Positions 52,096 to 55,355 of a stretch of 55,355 bases of DNA are shown piece after piece (within the stretch, counting starts at the first letter, position 1; every line of letters starts with the position of its first letter). The stretch covers positions 1 through 55,355 of the forward strand of contig JAAFIK010000029.1 in assembly GCA_013298665.1 (NCBI GenBank), written 5' to 3'. Both the position numbers and the translations under genes were made by a program. The notes beneath the pieces are model-generated. The model was not told where the DNA came from and did no database searches. It was given only the letters and a program-made list of their open reading frames with translations. The stretch comes from Chitinophagales bacterium (GTDB lineage: Bacteria; Bacteroidota; Bacteroidia; Chitinophagales; Chitinophagaceae).

Positions 52096-53619
52096 ATGCG
52101 TACACAACATTTATCTGAGCAGGAACTCATCCGCAGGGAAAAACTGGCTGCCCTCACTGCTCTTGGTATAGACGGCTATCCCGCGCCGTTATACCCCGTT
52201 AATACTTATGCAGCCGTTATTAAAGATAACTATAAAGGCGAAGAAAATAAGGAAGACTTTGCAGCCGTATGCCTCGCCGGACGTATCATGAGCATACGCG
52301 ATATGGGCAAGGCCTGTTTTGCCGTACTGCAGGACAGCACCGGAAGAATACAGGTATATATCCGTAAAGACGATATCTGCCCCGGCGAAGACAAAACACT
52401 CTACGATACCGTATGGAAAAAGCTGGTGGATATTGGCGATATTATCGGTATTAAAGGATATGTGTTTACCACCAAAACGGGAGAGACTTCCGTACACGTT
52501 ACCGAACTCACCATGCTTACCAAGGCCCTGCGCCCGCTGCCCGTGGTAAAGGAAAAGGATGGAGAATCTTTTGACGAGGTAACCGATCCTGAGTTTCGCT
52601 ACCGCCAGCGTTATGCCGACCTTATTGTAAACCCCGGCGTAAAGGAAACCTTTATCAAGCGCACAAGAATGATGAATGCGATCCGCAGCTTTCTCAACGA
52701 ACGCGGAGCGCTGGAAGTAGATACCCCCGTACTGCAATCCATACCCGGTGGTGCAGCCGCAAGACCCTTCAGCACACACCACAATGCCCTCGATGTACCC
52801 ATGTATATGCGTATTGCCAACGAACTCTACCTCAAAAGGCTTATTGTGGGCGGGTTTGACTGGGTATATGAATTCAGCCGCAACTTCCGCAATGAAGGGA
52901 TGGACCGCACCCACAACCCCGAGTTTACCGTACTGGAGTTTTATGTAGCGTATAAGGATTACGAATGGATGATGGAAACCACCGAACAGCTCCTGGAAAA
53001 AGCAGCCATCGCCACCAATGGTACCGCCACGGTAATGGCGGGCAACCGGGAGATCAGCTTTAAAGCACCCTACAAACGCATTACCATGTATGATGCCATC
53101 AGGGAACATACGGGCTTCGACATCAGCGCGATGGACGAGACCGGCATACGCGGGGTATGCAGCCAGTTGGGTATACACGCCGATGAGAAGATGGGCAAGG
53201 GCAAACTGATTGATGAGATCTTTGGCGCAAAATGCGAAGGGCACTATATACAACCCACTTTTATTACCGATTACCCGGTGGAGATGAGTCCGCTGACGAA
53301 GAAACACCGCAGCAAGCCGGGGCTGGTAGAGCGTTTTGAACTGATGATCAACGGCAAGGAAGTGGCCAATGCCTACAGCGAACTCAACGACCCTATCGAC
53401 CAGCGCGAGCGCTTTGAAGAGCAGGTACAACTGATGGAACGGGGTGATGATGAAGCCATGTTTATCGACCACGACTTTCTGCGTGCCCTTGAATATGGTA
53501 TGCCGCCCACCAGTGGTATCGGCTTTGGCATCGACAGGCTCTGTATGCTGCTCACCAACCAGCCCTCTATACAGGATGTGCTGCTTTTTCCGATGATGCG
53601 GCCGGAGAAAACCGATTGA
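52096..53619 (+). CDS. lysS: Lysyl-tRNA synthetase, class II
   Basis: 507-aa class II aminoacyl-tRNA synthetase. N-terminal OB-fold anticodon domain (residues about 55-165: VCLAGRIMSIRDMGKACFAVLQD), then the catalytic core with motif 2 RNFRNEGMDRTHNPEFTVLEFY and motif 3 GIGFGIDRLCMLLTNQ. PVEMSPLTKKHRSKPGLVERFELMINGKEVANAYSELNDP is diagnostic for LysRS. Full length. Good promoter upstream and terminator at 53653-53680. Confidence 0.98.
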   Translation: MRTQHLSEQELIRREKLAALTALGIDGYPAPLYPVNTYAAVIKDNYKGEENKEDFAAVCLAGRIMSIRDMGKACFAVLQDSTGRIQVYIRKDDICPGEDKTLYDTVWKKLVDIGDIIGIKGYVFTTKTGETSVHVTELTMLTKALRPLPVVKEKDGESFDEVTDPEFRYRQRYADLIVNPGVKETFIKRTRMMNAIRSFLNERGALEVDTPVLQSIPGGAAARPFSTHHNALDVPMYMRIANELYLKRLIVGGFDWVYEFSRNFRNEGMDRTHNPEFTVLEFYVAYKDYEWMMETTEQLLEKAAIATNGTATVMAGNREISFKAPYKRITMYDAIREHTGFDISAMDETGIRGVCSQLGIHADEKMGKGKLIDEIFGAKCEGHYIQPTFITDYPVEMSPLTKKHRSKPGLVERFELMINGKEVANAYSELNDPIDQRERFEEQVQLMERGDDEAMFIDHDFLRALEYGMPPTSGIGFGIDRLCMLLTNQPSIQDVLLFPMMRPEKTD

Positions 53620-53652
53620 TAAACCCTGGTTGAACCCGGGGGATACGATATA

Positions 53653-53680
53653 AAAGGAGGCACCACCCGGCGCCTCCTTT
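53653..53680 (+). terminator. Terminator of lysS
   Basis: AAAGGAGGC / GCCTCCTTT, 9-bp perfect stem with a 10-nt loop, followed by a pyrimidine-rich T stretch; 33 bp after the stop. Confidence 0.85.
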
Positions 53681-53753
53681 CTTTTGCGGTACCACCCTGC
53701 CCGGTATATACAGGTTTATAACCCGGCAGCGTGTGCCGCAGGAGCATTGCCCT

Positions 53754-54176
53754 TTATTCCTTTACCAGGGGTTTACCCGTTCTGAAGCAGGTGCCTTTAA
53801 AAATGGCTACGGTATGCCCGTGCTGGTTGGTAATATTGATGTGGTAGAGGCCGGTACTGCGGCCATTGTGCAGTTCGGTAGCTTCTGCCGTAAGGCAATC
53901 GCCGCTGTGTACGGGTTTGATAAAGCTGATGCTGGTATCGAGCGCTACCGAAAGATTGTTGCGGTTGTTGCAGGCAAAGGCAAAAGCACTGTCGGCCAGC
54001 GAGAAGGCGATGCCGCCGTGGATGATGCCAAAGCCATTAACCATTTCTTCGCGGATCGTCATTTGTATCCGGCTGAAGCCCTCCTGTACATCCAGTACCT
54101 GTATGCCCAGCCATTGGCTGAAGCGGTCGTGCGTCATCATGTGCTGTACAACAGCAGCGGGGGTTTGTGTGGCCAT
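53754..54176 (-). CDS. paaI: PaaI-family hotdog acyl-CoA thioesterase
   Basis: 140-aa hotdog-fold thioesterase: MVNGFGIIHGGIAFSLADSAFAFACNN is the catalytic PaaI signature (Asp in the long helix); SVALDTSISFIKPVHSGDCLTAEATEL is the dimer strand region. It hydrolyses phenylacetyl-CoA or related ring CoA thioesters, rescuing CoA in phenylacetate catabolism. 9 bp downstream of the paaG-like gene, so they act together. Confidence 0.88.
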   Translation of the reverse strand: MATQTPAAVVQHMMTHDRFSQWLGIQVLDVQEGFSRIQMTIREEMVNGFGIIHGGIAFSLADSAFAFACNNRNNLSVALDTSISFIKPVHSGDCLTAEATELHNGRSTGLYHINITNQHGHTVAIFKGTCFRTGKPLVKE

Positions 54177-54185
54177 AATGATGGG

Positions 54186-54962
54186 TTATTCGCCCTTGAA
54201 GAGCGGTTTTCTTTTTTCTAAAAATGCCGCTACCCCCTCGTTGTAATCGTAGGTATGTGCAGCAGTGTATTGCAGTTCGTCTTCCTTTTGCAGTTGCTGT
54301 GGCCAATCGTTGTGCATGGAGGCATTGAGCGCCTGCTTGGTGAGGGCCAGCCCGCGGGTGGGCATGGCCGCCAGGGTTTGGGCGATGGCCAGGCTTTCGG
54401 CAGCAAAAACATCATCTTCCAGCACTTTATAGACCATGCCCATCTGTTCGGCCGCTGCCGCCGTTACCTTATCGCCCAGCATCATGAGTGCACTGGCTTT
54501 TTGCCAGCCAATAAGGCGGGGCAGGGTATAGGTGCCGCCGCTGTCGGGTATCAGGCCTATTTTGCTGAAAGCCTGTATAAACAATGCGGATGCCGTGGCC
54601 ACCACCACATCGCAACAAAGGGCAATATTGGCACCGGCACCCGCCGCTACACCATTGATGGCTGCCACCACGGGTTTGGGCAGGTTGCGTATGCGCGTTA
54701 CAATGGGGTTGTAGTGCTCGCTGAGGATCTGCTCGAAGCCCGGCGGGTTTTCGCCCACCAGTTCGGCCAGATCCTGCCCGGCGCTGAAAGCCCGGCCATT
54801 GCCGGTGAGGTACACACAGCGGATATCGGCGCGGGCGGCACAATCGTCGAGCAACTGCTGGAGCAGCAGCGCCATTTCGCGGTTGAAGGCATTGAATTTA
54901 TCGGGACGGTTGAGCGTGATGAGGGCCACCCCATCCTTTACGTCGAAAACAATTGATGACAT
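54186..54962 (-). CDS. paaG: Enoyl-CoA hydratase/isomerase, PaaG-like
   Basis: 258-aa crotonase-fold enzyme. NGRAFSAGQDL is the first oxyanion segment; NGVAAGAGANIALCCDVVVA and IGLIPDSGGTYTLPRLIG carry the active-site loop with Asp in the place used by ring-isomerising members. SAGQDL and the paaI neighbour favour PaaG, the isomerase converting the epoxide of phenylacetyl-CoA to the oxepin. A generic enoyl-CoA hydratase is the alternative. First gene of the pair; -7 element at 54980-54987. Confidence 0.85.
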   Translation of the reverse strand: MSSIVFDVKDGVALITLNRPDKFNAFNREMALLLQQLLDDCAARADIRCVYLTGNGRAFSAGQDLAELVGENPPGFEQILSEHYNPIVTRIRNLPKPVVAAINGVAAGAGANIALCCDVVVATASALFIQAFSKIGLIPDSGGTYTLPRLIGWQKASALMMLGDKVTAAAAEQMGMVYKVLEDDVFAAESLAIAQTLAAMPTRGLALTKQALNASMHNDWPQQLQKEDELQYTAAHTYDYNEGVAAFLEKRKPLFKGE

Positions 54963-55072
54963 GCAATGATTTTTGGTACCAAAGATAGTGAGTACTTGGT
55001 ACTCAGTACTTGGTACTTAGTCTCAAGCCATGGGTGTCGGGAATCTTGTGTTTGTCAGTTTCCTTAAAAGTC
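54963..55072. promoter_or_regulatory. paaG promoter region with duplicated 13-bp palindrome
   Basis: TATCTTTG on the minus strand (54980-54987) is an exact -7 match, 17 bp before the paaG start. Immediately upstream, where the -33 contact should be, AGTACTTGGTACT occurs twice (54991-55003 and 55005-55017). Each copy is nearly self-complementary, suggesting two regulator half-sites or operators. Confidence 0.55.
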
Positions 55073-55355
55073 AGGTCCTCCTATGGGTAGGTATAGGACG
55101 ACCTATGAAAAGTTTAGGTCCTCCTATGGGTAGGTATAGGTTGACCTATCAAAAGTTTAGGTCCTCCTATGGTTAGGTATAGGTGCACCTATGAAAAGTT
55201 TAGGTCCTCCTATGGGTAGGTATAGGTCGACCTATTAAAAGTTTAGGTCCTCCTATAGGGAGGTATAGGACGACCTATTAAAAGTTTAGGTCCTCCTATG
55301 GTTGGGTATAGGACGACCTATTAAAAGTTTAGGTCCTCCTATGGTTGGGTATAGG
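55073..55355. repeat. Tandem array of 43-bp units, continuing past the window end
   Basis: Six complete units start at 55073, 55116, 55159, 55202, 55245 and 55288; a seventh begins at 55331 and is cut by the end. Each unit contains two TAGG-N4-CCTA palindromes, the first always with TCCT in the middle, the second with ACGA, TTGA, TGCA, TCGA, ACGA, ACGA in order, and a TTAAAAGTTT-type linker. 43 is not a multiple of three and stops occur in all frames, so it is not coding. Confidence 0.95.

Noticed and set aside
52189..53472. Long open frame (427 codons) on the minus strand opposite lysS
   Set aside because: It is fully antisense to a certain gene, has no start context, and its composition is the mirror of lysS codon use.
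53620..53660. Possible tRNA T-arm (GGTTGAACCC)
   Set aside because: No matching acceptor, D-arm or anticodon stem around it; it is part of the lysS downstream sequence.
54255..54956. 233-codon plus-strand frame opposite paaG
   Set aside because: Antisense shadow; Gly/His-rich translation typical of reversed crotonase coding sequence.
55073..55355. CRISPR array
   Set aside because: The repeats are directly joined with no variable spacers, and no cas genes are present.

Overview
This window reads as chromosomal DNA of a Gram-negative member of the Bacteroidota, most likely a Chitinophagaceae-type bacterium. The signs are: a TonB-dependent receptor with an N-terminal carboxypeptidase-like domain, many lipoproteins and outer-membrane barrels, KDO activation for LPS (kdsB), families typical of the phylum (DUF2480, DUF4331, DUF3857, DUF4197, BNR/sortilin-like secreted proteins), several promoters of the Bacteroidota type (-7 element TAnnTTTG) and few Shine-Dalgarno sequences. 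I saw no tRNA, rRNA, transposase, phage gene or CRISPR array. The family-level placement is inference.

Left part (1-19.5 kb): a reprolysin-type metalloprotease that looks C-terminally truncated, an S41 peptidase, a CHMI-AraC pair with an NTF2-like lipoprotein upstream, a MmcQ/YjbR protein and a DUF2007 protein. A two-gene secreted module follows (tail-fibre-like protein and a 939-aa BNR-repeat protein). Then come a sterol desaturase-like hydroxylase, an SH3-domain gene broken at two G runs, kdsB, a VOC protein, a DinB protein and a 1046-aa sortilin-like repeat protein. An ECF sigma factor gene overlaps a gene for a protein that appears to span both membranes, with an anti-sigma-like cytosolic end and an outer-membrane barrel end.

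Middle (19.7-37.1 kb): two exported DUF3857 proteins, one with an intact transglutaminase-like triad and one apparently dead; msrB; adk; a BamA/TamA-like barrel; a DUF1569/DinB-like protein; an NfuA-like Fe-S scaffold; an ester cyclase-like protein; and a four-gene operon in which a DUF4331 protein is split into two exported polypeptides followed by a TPR protein and a TonB-dependent receptor. DUF2480 and a PpiD-like periplasmic chaperone close this half.

The 575-bp gap at 37.13-37.70 kb holds eight DnaA-box-like 9-mers, five of them within 85 bp in opposing orientations around an AT-rich core. It is my best candidate for a replication origin. Gene orientation switches there, mostly leftward to the left and mostly rightward to the right, as expected for an origin.

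Right part (37.7-55.4 kb): NAD synthesis (nadA, nadD), a DUF3089 hydrolase, a 2-oxoglutarate oxygenase, a lipoprotein, a chromate transporter, a FeoA-like protein, ybeY, a degenerate HNH-like protein, mnmG, a fatty acid hydroxylase diverging from a fumarylacetoacetate hydrolase/flavin reductase pair, a patatin, a DUF4197 lipoprotein, lysS, and a paaG-paaI pair of phenylacetate catabolism. The window ends inside a tandem array of 43-bp units (six full copies and one partial) built from TAGG-N4-CCTA palindromes.
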